NCBI RefSeq assembly: GCF_003286085.1
Contig: NW_020825321.1
Coordinates: 3,472,001-3,536,000 of the forward strand
DNA length: 64,000 nt
Direction of reading: 5' to 3'
Origin: Drosophila persimilis
Taxonomy: Eukaryota; Arthropoda; Insecta; Diptera; Drosophilidae
Positions 1 to 12,196 of the stretch are shown here, piece after piece. A program made the position numbers and the translations under genes. Below the pieces are notes generated by a model, which ran no database searches, was not told the DNA's origin, and saw only the letters and a list, made by a program, of their open reading frames with translations. The first letter of the stretch is position 1; each line of letters opens with the position of its first letter.

Positions 1-1161
1 ATGCCAAACATTAAGGTGATCGATAATCTCATATATCGGCGAGCAGAACACCCGGCTGCTGATCAGATCGCTGACGACCTGTGTTGGAAGCTATGGGTTC
101 CAACGGAGCTGGTGTCGATGTACTAAAACAGAGTCACGAACAGTCGTTAGCAGCTCATAGCGGCATTAATAAAACGTTGGAGAGAGTTCGACGTTATTAT
201 TATTGGCCAAGTTTAGTAACCGATGTGAGAGCGTTCATAAACAGCTGTTCGGTCTGCAAGTGCACCAAGTACCCGAATCGTTCGTTACGACCCCCATTAG
301 CTCCAGTGAAGGAAACTCAACGAGTGTTTCCGAAGTTGTTTGTGGATTTCCTGGGTCCGTATCCACGAAGCAAGTCCGGAAATATCGGTATCTTCGTTGT
401 TTTGGACCATCTTTCAAAATATCCGTTTTTAAAACCCGTAAAGAAATTTACCGCGGAGGCGATAACTCGATTCATGGAAGAGGACCTATTCCATTGCTTC
501 GGGGTACCCGAAATGGTTGTGTCCGACAATGGAGTACAATTTAAGTCCCATCATTTCAATTCGCTGTTGAAAAAGTACAATGTGCAGCATTTTTATACGG
601 TTGTGTACGCACCTCAAGCCAACGCATCGGAACGCGTTAACAGATCCGTTATTGCCGCCATTAAAGCTTACATCAAGCCAGATCAAACTAATTGGGATGA
701 GCAGCTTAGTTCTATTAGTTGTGCCTTACGATCTAGTCTCCATTCAGCCCTAAACGACAGCCCCTATCGGGTTGCATTTGGACAGCACATGATCACCAAT
801 GGAGACACCTATCAGCTCTTACAAAATTTGCAGGTTTTAGAAGATCGTACAGTGAGTTTTGGTCGGGAAAATTCGATTGATGTGATTCGAAAAACAGCCC
901 AACGAACAGTACAAAAACAACACCAACGAAACGAACAGCAGTACAACCTTCGAAGTCGTGAAGAGGCGTTCAAAGTTGACCAGGAGGTCTACAGACGCAA
1001 CTTTCAGCAGAGCAATTTCGTTAAAGCGTTTCAGCGCAAAACTAGCTCCTACTTTTGTAAAATCTAGAATAAAACGTAGGCTTGGTCACAGTTATTACGA
1101 GTTGGAAGACCCCCAAGGTAGACTTATCGGAAAATACCACGCTAAAGACATAAAGCAGTGA
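1..1161 (+). pseudogene. pol: Ty3/gypsy integrase (pol 3' end), unit A, broken
   Basis: This is the C-terminal part of a Ty3/gypsy polyprotein that would insert cDNA into chromatin. It shows an N-terminal zinc-binding region (SHEQSLAAHSG through CSVCKC), then the DDE core: D in FVDFLGPYP, D in VSDNGVQF, E in PQANASERVNRS, and a C-terminal tail ending GKYHAKDIKQ. The first 126 bases are in another frame ending at TAA; that frameshift is shared with unit B and so predates the duplication. A second shift near 1026 is private to unit A and splits the tail into two frames (to 1067, then to 1161). No env gene follows. An Osvaldo/Ulysses-type element is possible; the family is not certain. Confidence 0.85.
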
Positions 1162-1251
1162 CCATCCTAATACAGGTTAACGGTTTTCCTCCAAGCGGCT
1201 ATCACCCTTTGATGTGATTAACACCAAAGTGTGATCTTGGCCGGGGGGATT

Positions 1252-2898
1252 TGTAGTGGTCGCTTGTCGGGCGGATAGGAAAGCATATTTGTGTTCTTCG
1301 CCTGAAAGTATGCCCGATGGTATTTGTACAATTTATATATTTATGTATATTATATATATAAATATATTTATATATATTATATTATTTATACAAGTATATA
1401 TCACACCTCACCGAGATACTTATTAATTATTAAGTTTATTCCCCATAGTTAGTGTATGGTTAGGTTGGCATAATTTCTTGTTGTGTTGTTACATGTTAAA
1501 TGTTCCTGGTCATGTGAGGCTAGCGCCACCTAGGGTTGACATTAAGAATATGCTTAAAAACGAACAAAAATCTCCCCACCATTTCCATAACCATTCAAGG
1601 TGAATGGCGAAGGATCGTGCAAAGGCAGATCCGGAGAACAACATTTTTGTTGGTCAGTAGATCCGCCCAAATCGTTCTTTCTCCTCGTGGCCGTACAAAC
1701 ATTCAGTTGCGCGGTGAGAAAAAAAAAATAATAAAAATAAAATTAAACCGCCGTAAATAACCGTGGTGTGAAACCAAAGTGTACTCGATCCGAAAAAAAA
1801 GAACCCAAGAAAGCAGATTGGGCTCTAATCGAAAACGTGAGTACCGGCCTTCGACAGTGCTAGGAGCCTCGAAGTTAGATTTTCCGACTTTTTCTGTAGT
1901 TTCCGCTTGGAGGTCAGCAGCCCCAACACAAAATAAAACTGGAGAAAGAAGGAATTAGCACCTCAACCCCATCCCCCTATTTTCGCAGTGCCAGTTCCAA
2001 CCGGGTAAATATGTGCATGGAGTAACTGTTAGAAAAAGTAGCCTGATCAGTATTTTCAAATTCCACATTAGAATCGGCACTTAGTTTGGGAAGTATCCAA
2101 AATCTGCAGCCCGAGCTTTAAGCCCCCGCACTACGAACCAGCTGATCGCGGGTAGTGAACTTTGGCTGCGCGAGGCGAGGACAGCCGTCTGAACGGGCTT
2201 AGTGCGGCGAATTGGCGTAACCGTTTAGCGTTCAAAACCGGGCCAAGAAACGGAAACCGTTACTTGCAGTCAGCGTAGGACCGAAGCCGCTTAAATGTTC
2301 CTACCGGGCGGGAAAAAATAGTGCACCACGTGTGTACATAACCTCCCGGCGACCCCTAGTGGTATCGCCTCTCCTGTTCAAACGTTTATTTAAAGTGCAG
2401 TTGAGGCCAGTGTTTGTCTTATGTGCACGTTAGTGTCATTATGTAGGCTGAATGTACCCGAAAAACTGTAAGAAATGTGCTCACATACATATGTATACAC
2501 AGCCCACTGAAAGACACTGAGGCCAGTAAGATCCCACCGTGACTCGCATTCCCTTGATCCTTGCAGTCCGTTTATATGTCTGTTTTTGTGTAGTTGGATA
2601 TACTTAGTGATAATTGTAGACAGAAAATAAAAAAAAAATAAAAAGAACCCAACAGCACATGGAAAGTTTAAAAATGCATTTGATAAAAGTTATAAGCTTG
2701 AGCTTAAAAGCGTCCGCTCGGCCGGGTCCCATCCGCGAGCTTATGCCATGCAGCACGCGCTGTACGATTTTGTTTTTGGTTTGCAGCTAAAAGTTTAATG
2801 CACCCACACACAGCCACACGCCCAGCTACGAAAGATCTTTCGCCGCGGGAACACAAACAAAAACTGAGTGAGCTTTATAATATACCAACAACACTACA
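1252..2898 (+). mobile_element. Candidate long 3' LTR of the gypsy element, unit A
   Basis: A G-rich polypurine stretch (about 1241-1250) lies just before TGTAGTGG, the usual layout at the start of a 3' LTR. The first matching end is ACTACA at 2893-2898, which would give a 1647-bp LTR with ends TGTAGT/ACTACA. It holds an AT-rich tract (about 1328-1392) and A-rich runs near 1720-1745 and 2627-2642. No second LTR lies in the window, so the right end is a guess. Unit B has the same sequence at 30940-41033, split by two insertions. Confidence 0.5.
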
Positions 2899-3814
2899 TT
2901 TCTTTGCCTTCCAAAATTCCGCGAGCGTGGCAAAAGCTTCGTTCTTTTTATGCTAGAGCTGTTTGTCGGTCTTTGACCTCACATTTTTAAAGTAGTCACA
3001 GCTGATTGGCCTTCTGCCTTTACAATACGCTTGGTAAAACGAATAGTATGTCCAACTACTCCCTGAAGCCGATATCCTGGGACATGTGTACCTATATTGC
3101 GCTATAGTATTATCTTTCTATTTAAGGAAAAATCATTAGTTTATATCGCACTATAAAATATCGTATATGCACTTATAACTATTTACACTTATCGTATTTA
3201 TTTATCTAAATATTCCCTAGTAATAATAGCTATATCTCTTGTGACGCTTTTCGTTCCTCCTTTTGTCCATTTAGCCTTGTCTTGGAGTTCTCGGTTAGTG
3301 TTTCTTTTTTCTTGTAACATGAGGGTATCTGAATATAGTTTCTAATAAAATGATTGTTAAGATGAATATGTGCTAGACATTACCGTATTTGGGGGGAACC
3401 ATGCCGCTCGTGAGCGAAATAGGATGACCAATACCGGACACTCCAGGGATCCTGATATTATTATTGGCTCTTTCAGGATCATGGTAGGGTGGGCGTGGCA
3501 CGACTCCGTGCCAGCAAAATAGAGATGTCCGACGCGATGTCCCTACTCCTTCTCTGTACTATCTTTGCCCCACTATACTTTCCGTTCCCCTAACGATCCT
3601 TTCCTTGTCTGTCCCCCTCCCATTCCCAAAAAGAGTACGCGAATTTTAATAAAATAATACCAGCAGGAGGCAAGCAACCTAACTGCAGGGTTACCCCAAA
3701 GAACCCATCCCCATTTCCGACCAGAGACCAGCCGTGGAAGCGAGCGCGTACTCCTTCTCAGTTAGCCGACCACCAGCTTCATCGTGCGAAGATTCTCTTC
3801 GTTACTCGTTACAC
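2899..3814. other. Unassigned noncoding DNA between candidate LTR and 170-bp repeat
   Basis: No ORF, RNA gene or recognised element is seen. The stretch is repeated at 41034-41954 in unit B with few changes, so it predates the duplication. It contains AATAAA-like words near 3343 and 3648. It could be original flanking DNA, or a further part of a longer LTR. Confidence 0.5.
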
Positions 3815-4200
3815 GCTCCAGGAAATGTGGCAGAACCGCACATCTTGGGCACTAGCAACAATATGGCACTATAGCCCCAAAAAAAGTTGAACCCCGCAAC
3901 TATATGGCACCTGCACTTATATAGATCCCTTCCCTATCTAGCTCTTGCATGTTAATTGAACCACCGCACCTATATAGCACCCACGCTCCAGGAAATGTGG
4001 CAGAACCTCACATCTTGGGCGTAAGCACCAATATGGCAATATAGCCCCAAAAAAAGTGGATACCCCGCTCCTATATGGCACCTGCATTTATACAGAACCC
4101 TTCCCTATCCAGCACTTGCACGTATATTGAACCACCGCTCCTATATAGTAGGAAATGTGGCAGGATCGCACATCTTGGGCACTAGCACCAATATGGCACT
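3815..4200. repeat. 170-bp tandem repeat, about 2.2 copies, unit A
   Basis: Units begin at GCTCCAGGAAATGTGG at 3815 and 3985. A third partial unit begins at 4151 after losing about 11 bases. Each carries the words CCCCAAAAAAAGT, ATATGGCA and TTGAACCACCGC. The array is cut off by the BEL LTR at 4201. The matching array in unit B has about 4.3 copies. Confidence 0.9.
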
Positions 4201-4675
4201 TGTTGAGAAATGAGCCTCGTAGTTTTTAATTCAATGTTCATGTATATTGCGATTGACCTATTTACACGCTCATGATTGTAGTACACCGCCTAAATAACTA
4301 TTTTTACGCGCATAGCTGTGTTGTTGTTTTTGCTCGTGTCCAGAACATAGCTGTAATGTTCTCACACGCATGGCCAGACCCGCAGCTGCACACGCACACA
4401 GCGATGCGTTCCGTTGTTTGCATTGAGACCGTCGCGTCGAGTCGTATCGCGTGATCTTCCAATTCCCTTTTGCTCGACTTCTTTTCGCGGAGTTGAGTTA
4501 GTATAAACTTCTAGACGAAGCCGCCCGCACGCATACTTTGTACCGCCGCAGAAACGACCCCCCCGCTGTTCTTGTAATATAATTGTACTATAACCACCAA
4601 TATTAAATAATCAATAAAAATAAATAAGCTCAAGATATAAACGATTATACAGTCCACTAATTCATAACCATAGCA
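4201..4675 (+). repeat. 5' LTR of outer BEL/Pao element, unit A
   Basis: It starts TGTTGAGAAATGAGCCTC and ends ...AGCA just before the primer-binding site. The same start follows the polypurine tract at 57633, which fixes the 5' boundary. It is 11 bases longer at the 3' end than the unit B copy (42692-43155). No target duplication can be checked, because the right-hand flank is missing. Confidence 0.85.
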
Positions 4676-4680
4676 AATTT

Positions 4681-4698
4681 TGGTCCTTCGAGCCGGAT
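4681..4698 (+). promoter_or_regulatory. Primer-binding site, tRNA-Tyr type
   Basis: TGGTCCTTCGAGCCGGAT, five bases after the LTR, is complementary to a tRNA 3' end of the form ...CTCGAAGGACCA. That matches my memory of Drosophila tRNA-Tyr. Minus-strand cDNA synthesis would start here. Unit B has the same site at 43161-43178. Confidence 0.75.
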
Positions 4699-4756
4699 CT
4701 CCGCGTTTGAGTTTATTTATATACATATTGAGTGATACCGTTAACCGCTGTTTGCC

Positions 4757-6370
4757 ATGAAGGCCCTAGTGCATCGTCTAATTCAGCAACGTGGTGCCTG
4801 CAAATCCCAATTAACTCGCGTGGCTGCGGAGGCTCAAGAGTTTGTACAGTCATGTACTTCTGTGCAAACATTAGAGCACAAGTTGGACCGACTTGTTGCA
4901 ACTTTCAACCGCTTTATGGAGCTGTCTTAAGAGCTGGTCCAATATAATGATGAAGATGAATACGTGGATCCGGATTTGGACATCCCCGAATATGAGAAAA
5001 GGTTCTTTAGTGCGCATAGTATTTTCACTGAAGCCATACGTGACCGGAGCAGTCACGATAATGAGCACGACAACTCAAATATACTGCTATCGAACACTGT
5101 GGAACGCTTGTTTGAGGGACAAACTCAACTTCTGGAGAGGATTCGGGACTCATCGGGAACCACAGAGCTGCAGTTCGAGAAAATACGCATTCCGACGTTT
5201 TCGGGCAGATACGAGGATTGGTTTCAGTTTAGTGACTTGTTCTTAGGCTCAGTCGACAAGAAGAGTAGTCTGTGCCAAAAGTTTCATTACTTGAAATCCT
5301 ATCTGGATGGTGAAGCGTTGTCTCTGATAAAACATATTCCCGTACCGGATGCCAATTACCAGGACGCATGGGAGAGGCTCGAAAATCGCTATAACAAGAA
5401 GTCACTGATTGCTCGTTCGTTCATTCAAAACTTTCTTTCGTTGCCAACCGCAAAGTGTTCAAACATCGCCGAGTTGCGTAAAATAGTCGACACCGCCGAC
5501 GAAAGTATACGTGGTCTACATGCGCTGAGCTGCGACAGCCGCGATGTGTGGCTGATCCATATCTTGCTCTCAAAGCTAGACCCGGAATGCAAGGAAGCTT
5601 GGGCCACCTCCAGTGAATCGTGCAAGGAAAATGTGACCATAAATTACTTGTTCGGCTTTGTCTTCGTCCGTTGCGATGCACTTGAGTCTTGTCAAGATCC
5701 AAAGCTAATCCAGGATACACACACGGTGCTGAATAAACGTCGTGCAATTGTTGACGTGCCAATTCAAGGCTCTGGATGTTGTGGACCGCCGCAAGTTCGC
5801 AAGGGATGGTAATTTGTGCTTCAATTGTCTAAGCCGATCTCATCAAGTCAAGGAGTGTAATTCCACAAACACGTGCCGTCTGTGTAAGCTGAGGCACCAC
5901 ACTCTTGTTCATCCAGAGGACATACGCTCTGTCACGGCTTCCGCTGATGTCAATACATCCGCTGACTCACCCGTCCGCTCGTCCAGTTTCCCTGCTGATG
6001 CTGATCCTGCCGTGGTCAGCCATCATACATTGGAGAGGAAATTCGTGGCCAAGAGTCAGGCCATATTGCCAACGATTTTGGCCACTATAGTCGACTCCTG
6101 GGACAACGAGACCACCTGCAGGATACTGTTGGATACTGGTTCAACTATAACGATGGTCGCCGAATCATTTATTCAACGAATTGAATTGCCGCGCACCCAT
6201 GCTCGTATACCAGTGGTTGGTCTAGGCGCAAATCCTGCTGGGGTTACTAGAGGTCGCGCCACGTTCGCGCTGCTCTCCCGCACAAGCTCGGCCTCAGTGG
6301 TGGTAACAGGTCTGATTATGAACACTTTAACCTCCTCGATTCCAGCCCAGAGGATCGAGTCTAACACACC
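4757..6370 (+). pseudogene. gag: Outer BEL/Pao gag and protease, unit A, broken
   Basis: Likely start ATG 4757. An in-frame TAA at codon 58 (4928-4930) is shared with unit B. Reading resumes to 5812 with a BEL-type gag core (KIRIPTFSGRYEDWFQF, YLKSYLDGEAL). Deletions near 5747-5765, absent from unit B, remove the first zinc-binding segment and shift the frame. The next frame (5742 onward) has CFNCLSRSHQVKEC, CRLCKLRHH and the protease motif LLDTGSTITMV. The reading frame runs into the inner BEL LTR at 6371. The protein would package RNA and mature the polyprotein; here it is dead. Confidence 0.85.
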
Positions 6371-6739
6371 TGTTACGGCAGAAACCGCAGAGGCAGCTCT
6401 AAATATCACTGCGCCTAACAGCTCTAAATATCACTGCGCCTAACAGCACAGACGTTAACAGCACAAACATTAACAGCGCCGAGCAAAGGGTTAATCAGGG
6501 CGAACGCAGCTATAGGCCAGGAAGAGGAAGAACAAAAAGAAAGGCAGCGGAAAAAGTTTACTGCAGTGGTACAAGTTTTTTAGCTCTAGCTCCCATAGTT
6601 TAACAACCCGCCCCGATATTGTAAATGAAACACCTGAATAAAACCAACTTGAAGAACAAACCACGGGAGGCCTATTGAACGCGGTAGGCTTATCAAACGT
6701 ACGGCCCCAGATTTGGAGGCGTTGCCCGGCGCGGCAATA
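6371..6739 (+). repeat. 5' LTR of inner BEL/Pao element, unit A
   Basis: It runs TGTTACGG to CGGCAATA. The boundary comes from the 3' LTR and the ACACC duplications. A 25-bp segment containing CTCTAAATATCACTGCG is directly repeated near the start. No familiar primer-binding site follows. Confidence 0.88.
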
Positions 6740-6963
6740 TTCTAAAAAACTTTTCCTGCTCAACGGAGAGCAAGTCGAATAATCACGACCGACAGAAAGA
6801 AGATCGGCGTGCGACGCAGTCAGCTGCGTCACGAGGGATTCGACTTTGCAGGTGAGATATCCTCATACAGTTGGACAGAAAGGCTAATCTCATACATTCG
6901 AGCGACACGAGGTTCGTGTATAACCACAAACCAGGACTGTACAAAAAAAGACACCGGAGTAAA

Positions 6964-8491
6964 ATGGACGGTGTCAAAGGTCAGCAGTCGGAATCTGGCG
7001 GTGAGACCCCGTGTGGATTAGGAGAAATATATGTGCCGGAAAAGATGCTTGGTGCGTGTTCTGAGACTGAGGGAGGTGCAAGGGAAACTCATCGCGTTAA
7101 GGATACATATATAGATGTGATCTCGGCGGCAACAACGGCCACACCTAACGTGTCCACCACAGCCCCGACGAGCCATCAAGCACCAGAGCATACCAACCAA
7201 GGAGGAGGGGTGGATCAAGCCCTTTCACCAAGAACGAGCCTTTTAGATAACTGGGAAACGTTCGCTCAGCAGAGAGCGGATGCATTAGGAAGGCCGACGT
7301 ACGCCACGGCCTTCGAGGGAAGGCGCTCCATCCCGACGCATTCCAGACTGCCTCAAGCAGGAGGCCTCATGAGCTCCACGGTAACCAACGGAGGCTGGGA
7401 CAGAGCAATTCCCAACTGGACCGGAGTCCACATGTCAGAACCCACGGAAGCAACGCGGATTGGAATGCCTACTGGGCTGAATCCGAAAGAGATAATGCCA
7501 GTCGGCGCTATGTGGCACCCAATGGCCGCACCGGCGCCGGGTACCAACCTGCATGGGCAAAACCCCTTTATTCGCGCCCCGACTGCACAGTATTACCCAA
7601 GTACGAGTCGAAATATTTCGGACCCGTACGCGTACGGGAGTAATCGTACGGTCGCGCCAGCGGGGGCGGAGAAATGCTTGACAGCATCCCAGATAGCCAC
7701 AAGACAAGTCATCAACAAGGATCTACCATGCTTTTCTGGAAACCCCGAGGAATGGCCCATGTTCATAGTAAACTTCGAGCAATATACAGAAGGCTGCGGA
7801 CTCAGCGATCAAGAGAATCTCATGAGGCTGCAAAAGTGCCTGAAAGGTGCCGCTTTGGAAGCAGTACGAGGAAAATTAATGATGCCCGCAACAGTTCGAC
7901 AAGCCATCGAGACTCTTCGAATGCTTTATGGCCATATATCACACCCTACAAACGAAGCTAAGAATGGAGCCGTCCGTGAAATCGAGCAGCATCGAAAGCC
8001 TAGTGCGCCTGGCGCTGTCGGTGCAAAACTATCGCGCTACTGTTGACGCAATAGGACTGTCCGACTATCTGAACGACCCAATGTTACTTCGCGACCTTGT
8101 GGAGAAACTCCCATTCGACTTGAAACTGGATTGGGCCAGAAAAAGCGCTGGACTTCCGAGGGTAAACATCGCTGTTTTCGACGATTGGCTATTCCGAGTC
8201 GCATCGTGCGCAAGCACCGTGATGCCAGTAGCACCCGAGAAAGAAGTTTGCACGAAGGAGAAGAACCCAAGAGTCCGGCTTATGGTGCACAATGATAGCA
8301 GCGCACAACCGCCCTGCCGTAGGTGCCATGGGGCCCACAAATTGGAGGACTGTAAGCAGTTCCTGGAGCTAGAAGGGCCAGGTAGATGGAACTTCGTCAG
8401 AGAAAATAAGCTAAGAATAGGCCGAAGGAAAGCACTACGGTACTGCACACGATGCAGAACGAAGCTGCGTTGTTTAGATATGTCCCCTTAA
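6964..8491 (+). pseudogene. gag: Inner BEL/Pao gag, unit A, one frameshift
   Basis: ATG 6964 opens a long disordered Ser/Thr/Pro-rich N-terminal region, followed by the BEL gag core (DLPCFSGNPEEWPMF at about residues 250-264, then CGLSDQENLMRLQKCLKG). An 11-bp deletion near 7933, absent from unit B, shifts the frame; the first frame ends at 8046. The second frame runs to 8491 with a zinc-binding segment CRRCHGAHKLEDC and CTRCRTKLRC. Pol begins in the -1 frame and overlaps the end of gag by about 40 nt. Confidence 0.8.
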
Positions 8492-11400
8492 CATTGTATG
8501 GACCGAACGGCCAAATGCAAGTGTTCGCACTGATAGACGAAGGATCCGCCTGTACCCTAATCGAGACGGAGATAACGGAAAAACTAGGTATCGATGGCCC
8601 CTCAGACGAGTTATGCCTACGCTGGACTGGAGACATCACGCAGAGAGAATCTCAATCCAAATGGACAAGCCTAGCGATCTCTCAAGGGACAATGTGGCTC
8701 GCAGATTCACGCTTCAAAACGTGAGAACAGTAAAAAACCTGGATCTGCCGAAGCAGACGCTGGACGACTCAATCCTAAGATCCCATTCGCACCTGGAAAA
8801 GCTACCGATACTCAGCTACAAGGACGTGAGAGCGTCATTGATCATCGGATTGGACAACGTGAAACTTGGAGTGCCACTGACTGTCAAAGAACGCGAGAAT
8901 TCCGAATTTATCGCCGCCAAGTCCAGGTTGGGGTGGTCTGTTTATGGCCGCAGAAAGGGCGACGGGCCAGCGAGTCCGCGGGTAATGCACGTATGCGAAT
9001 GTAATAAACACCCACATCTGGACACTCTTGTAAAAGAGAGTTTCTCATTAGACGCGGTTGGCATAAACATGGCGAAGAGCACACTCAGGTCCAAAGAGGA
9101 CCAAAGAGCAAAAACAATACTGAAAATTCCACGAGGCTTAGCAGCGAAATGAAGAGATGGGAGACAGGACTTCTCTGGCGGTACGACAACGTGGAACTTC
9201 CTTCTTCCAGAGAGATGGCAATGCGACGACTTCGGTGCCTAGAATATGACACGTATGTCAGTTCGTAAAAGAACAGATTAAGAGGTACGAAGACATCGGC
9301 TACGTCCGAAAACTCAAAAAAGATGAAATGGTCGAAGGCAAACGCTCCTGGTATCTGCCCGTATTCGTGACTAAGAACCCGAACAAAGGCAAATTAAGAC
9401 TCGTATGGGATGCAGCAGCCAAAGTGGAAGGCATCGCTCTTAATTCAATGCTACTAAAGGGCCCCGACCAATTGCAAATCGCTGGTAGGAGTAATATCGC
9501 GCTTTCGAGAGAAGTCTATTGGCATCTGCGGAGATATTAGAGAAATGTTTCACCAGGTTAGGATACGTTCGGAGGATCAAAGCTCACAGCAGTTTCTCTG
9601 GAGATATGGTGACACCAGTCGAGAACCGGATAGGTACGTAATGAGCGTAATGACCTTTGGTGCTTCTTGTTCCCCAGCAGCAGCGACCTACGTGAGAGAT
9701 AGGAACGCAGAAAGGTTCATCAAGGAACAAAGAGAGGAAGTAGAGGCCATACTTCGCAACACCTTTGTAGATGACTGGCTCCAAAGCTGTGACTCAGAAG
9801 ACGAAATGGTCCGTCTAGCGCTGGCAGTGAGGAACATACACAAAGAAGGAGGCTTCGAGATGAGAGGAGGATATCTAACTCGAGCACCGTGATGAGAGCG
9901 CTCTCAGGAGATGGAGATCATCAAGAACGACCCATCGAGATGACGGACTCGACAAGACGAGAACGAGTGCTTGGTATGTGGTGGCATCCAAGGAATGATT
10001 ACTTCACCTTCGTCAATAAGTTTCGGAATGACATATACGACGAAACGAAAACTGTGACGAAGCGGTCAATTCTACGTACAGTCATGACCATCTTCGATCC
10101 CTTAGGACTATTGGGGTTCTATATTATACAGGCAAAGATAATACTGCAGGACGTGCGGAGGTCGGCCGTAGGCTGGGATGAACAGGTCGAAGAAAGCGAA
10201 CGTCAACGTTGGATGATATGGGCACGGCAACTACAAAACATCGAAGAATTAAGGGTTCCACGATATCTCGGTCTAACGAAAGAAACATCTAATATCCAAT
10301 TACACATCTTTACAGACGCCAGCATAAACGCCTTTGCAGCCGTCGCCTACATAAGGATCGAACAAAGAGGAGAAGTCAGGTGCACACTACTCGCATCCAA
10401 GACAAGAGTGGCACCATTGAAACCAATTTCGATTCCCAGGATGGAGCTTATGGCAGCGATCATCGGCCTACGACTAGCTAAACTCATAACACAGGAGCTC
10501 TCCGTCGAGGTCAAGCGACGTGTTTTTTGGACCGACTCCAAGAACGTGTTGTATTGGATATGTTCAGACGCCCGAAAGTACAATCAGTTCGTTGCGCTCC
10601 GAAATGGAGAGATCTTGGAAACCTCGGACATATCAGAATGGAAATGGGTTCCATCCGCTCTGAACGTAGCAGACGATGGAACGAAGTGGACCAAAGAGTC
10701 GAGTTTCCAACCGGAAGCGAGATGGTTCTCCGGTCCGCCGTTCCTATTTGACGAGGAAGAACACTGGCCAACTACACAGCTCAACTCGAGTAATCTGGAA
10801 CGGATACACGTACACGAATGGACAGATACGCCGAAACCGCCATCAAAGCTGAGTAGCATAATCCCAAATGTATGTCGCTTTAGCAAATGGGAAAAGTTCA
10901 CGGGAGCCCTGAGATGCGTGATGAGATTTCTGGACAAAATACGCAAAAGAGATTTCGCATCAGAGGAGGCAAATTTAGCCGCACGCTTTCGCAACATGGA
11001 AGATGTCAACATCGTTATATACCGGATGGTCCAAGAAGAGGCTTACTCTGAAGAAATGGCTCTTCTACGACAAGGAAGAATCGTGAGTAAGAAAAGTTCG
11101 ATCTACAAATTATCGCCGTACCTCGATGAAACAGGCGTACTGAGAATACGCGGCCGCATAGATAAATCGATCGGCATAACGAGGAACCTGAAACGGCCAG
11201 TAATTCTACCCGGAGGACATAACGTCACTAATCTTCTCATTGATTATTTCCATCGGAAGTTTCAGCATCAGCTTACTGAGATCGTCGTCAACGAGATGCG
11301 ACAATTGTACCACATACCAGGACTGCGAGCAAGAGTTCGCGCCGTAGCGAAAACCTGCCAAAGATGTCGCAATAAAAGAGCGCTCCCAGAGGCACCGGAG

Positions 11401-12190
11401 ATGGGAAGCTTGCCACCAGAGAGGCTAGCAATCAACGAATTGCCATTCACAAACACAGGTATCGACTACTTCGGACCACTGGAGGTAAACGTAGGAAGAC
11501 GACGCGAGAAACGATGGGGAGTACTATTCACGTGCCTCACCGTGCGAGCAGTACACATCGAGCTGGCAAACTCCCTGTCAACAGATGCCTTCATGCTAAC
11601 ATTGGAAATGTTCGTAGCCCGTCGAGGAGTCCCCAAGAGAATTGTGTCGGACAACGGGACGAACTTCCGAGGAGCCAGCCGCTTACTACGAGAAGAAATT
11701 GAAAGAATTCTACCGAACGAACTGGAAACCAAGTACCCGCAAATAGAATGGTCCTTCATACCCCCAGGAGCACCCTACATGAGAAGTGCGTGGGAAAGGA
11801 TGATCAGATCGGTGAAATCCATACTAGCCGAAATATTAGAGGAGACACACGTACAAGAACCAGTGCTGAGAACAGCACTAGCAAGGATAGAAAATATGCT
11901 AAATTCCCGACCCCTGACTTACGTGCCGGACCCCCAATCAACCCTATTCAACTCGGAGACGTCGTGGTTCTAGCAGACGAAACAAGCCCCAAGGTGCAGT
12001 GGAGGAAAGGCGTCATCATGGACCTTCGAGTAGCCCAGGACGGGATCGCCCGAAGCGCGGTGATCCGCACTGCATCTGGACTGCTAACTCGGCCAATAGT
12101 TAAACTGGCCAAGTCAGACGTGAGGACAACGAACCCACTAATGGATCAAGGCTTAACCAGAAGTTTGGCAAACATCACGACAAGCGACGA
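8452..12190 (+). pseudogene. pol: Inner BEL/Pao pol (PR-RT-RNase H-integrase), unit A, broken
   Basis: Segments in order: protease (ALIDEGSACTLI near 8538), RT with FVDDW near 9763-9777, RNase H (HIFTDASINAF), and integrase with zinc-binding CQRCRNK, D in GIDYFGP, D in VSDNGTNF and E in SAWERMIRSV. Frames break near 8683, 9125, 9245, 9475 and 9870, as judged against the continuous unit B ORF. The last long frame (9889-11973) ends where a deletion near 11930 removed part of the integrase C-terminus. The tail continues in another frame to about 12190. Unlike unit B, this copy keeps the catalytic Glu of integrase. Confidence 0.85.
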
Positions 12191-12196
12191 AGTTTG

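Noticed and set aside
1536..1760. 74-codon ORF, also at 31228-31452
   Set aside because: Inside the candidate LTR, basic and A-rich at its end, no family resemblance; probably chance.
2899..4200. Extra 1.3 kb as certain LTR sequence
   Set aside because: No second LTR in the window allows the boundary to be tested, so it is listed as unassigned.
10584..11012. 142-codon minus-strand ORF (repeated at 49069-49497)
   Set aside because: It lies wholly antisense to the inner BEL RNase H/connection region and has no known motif; a shadow of pol.
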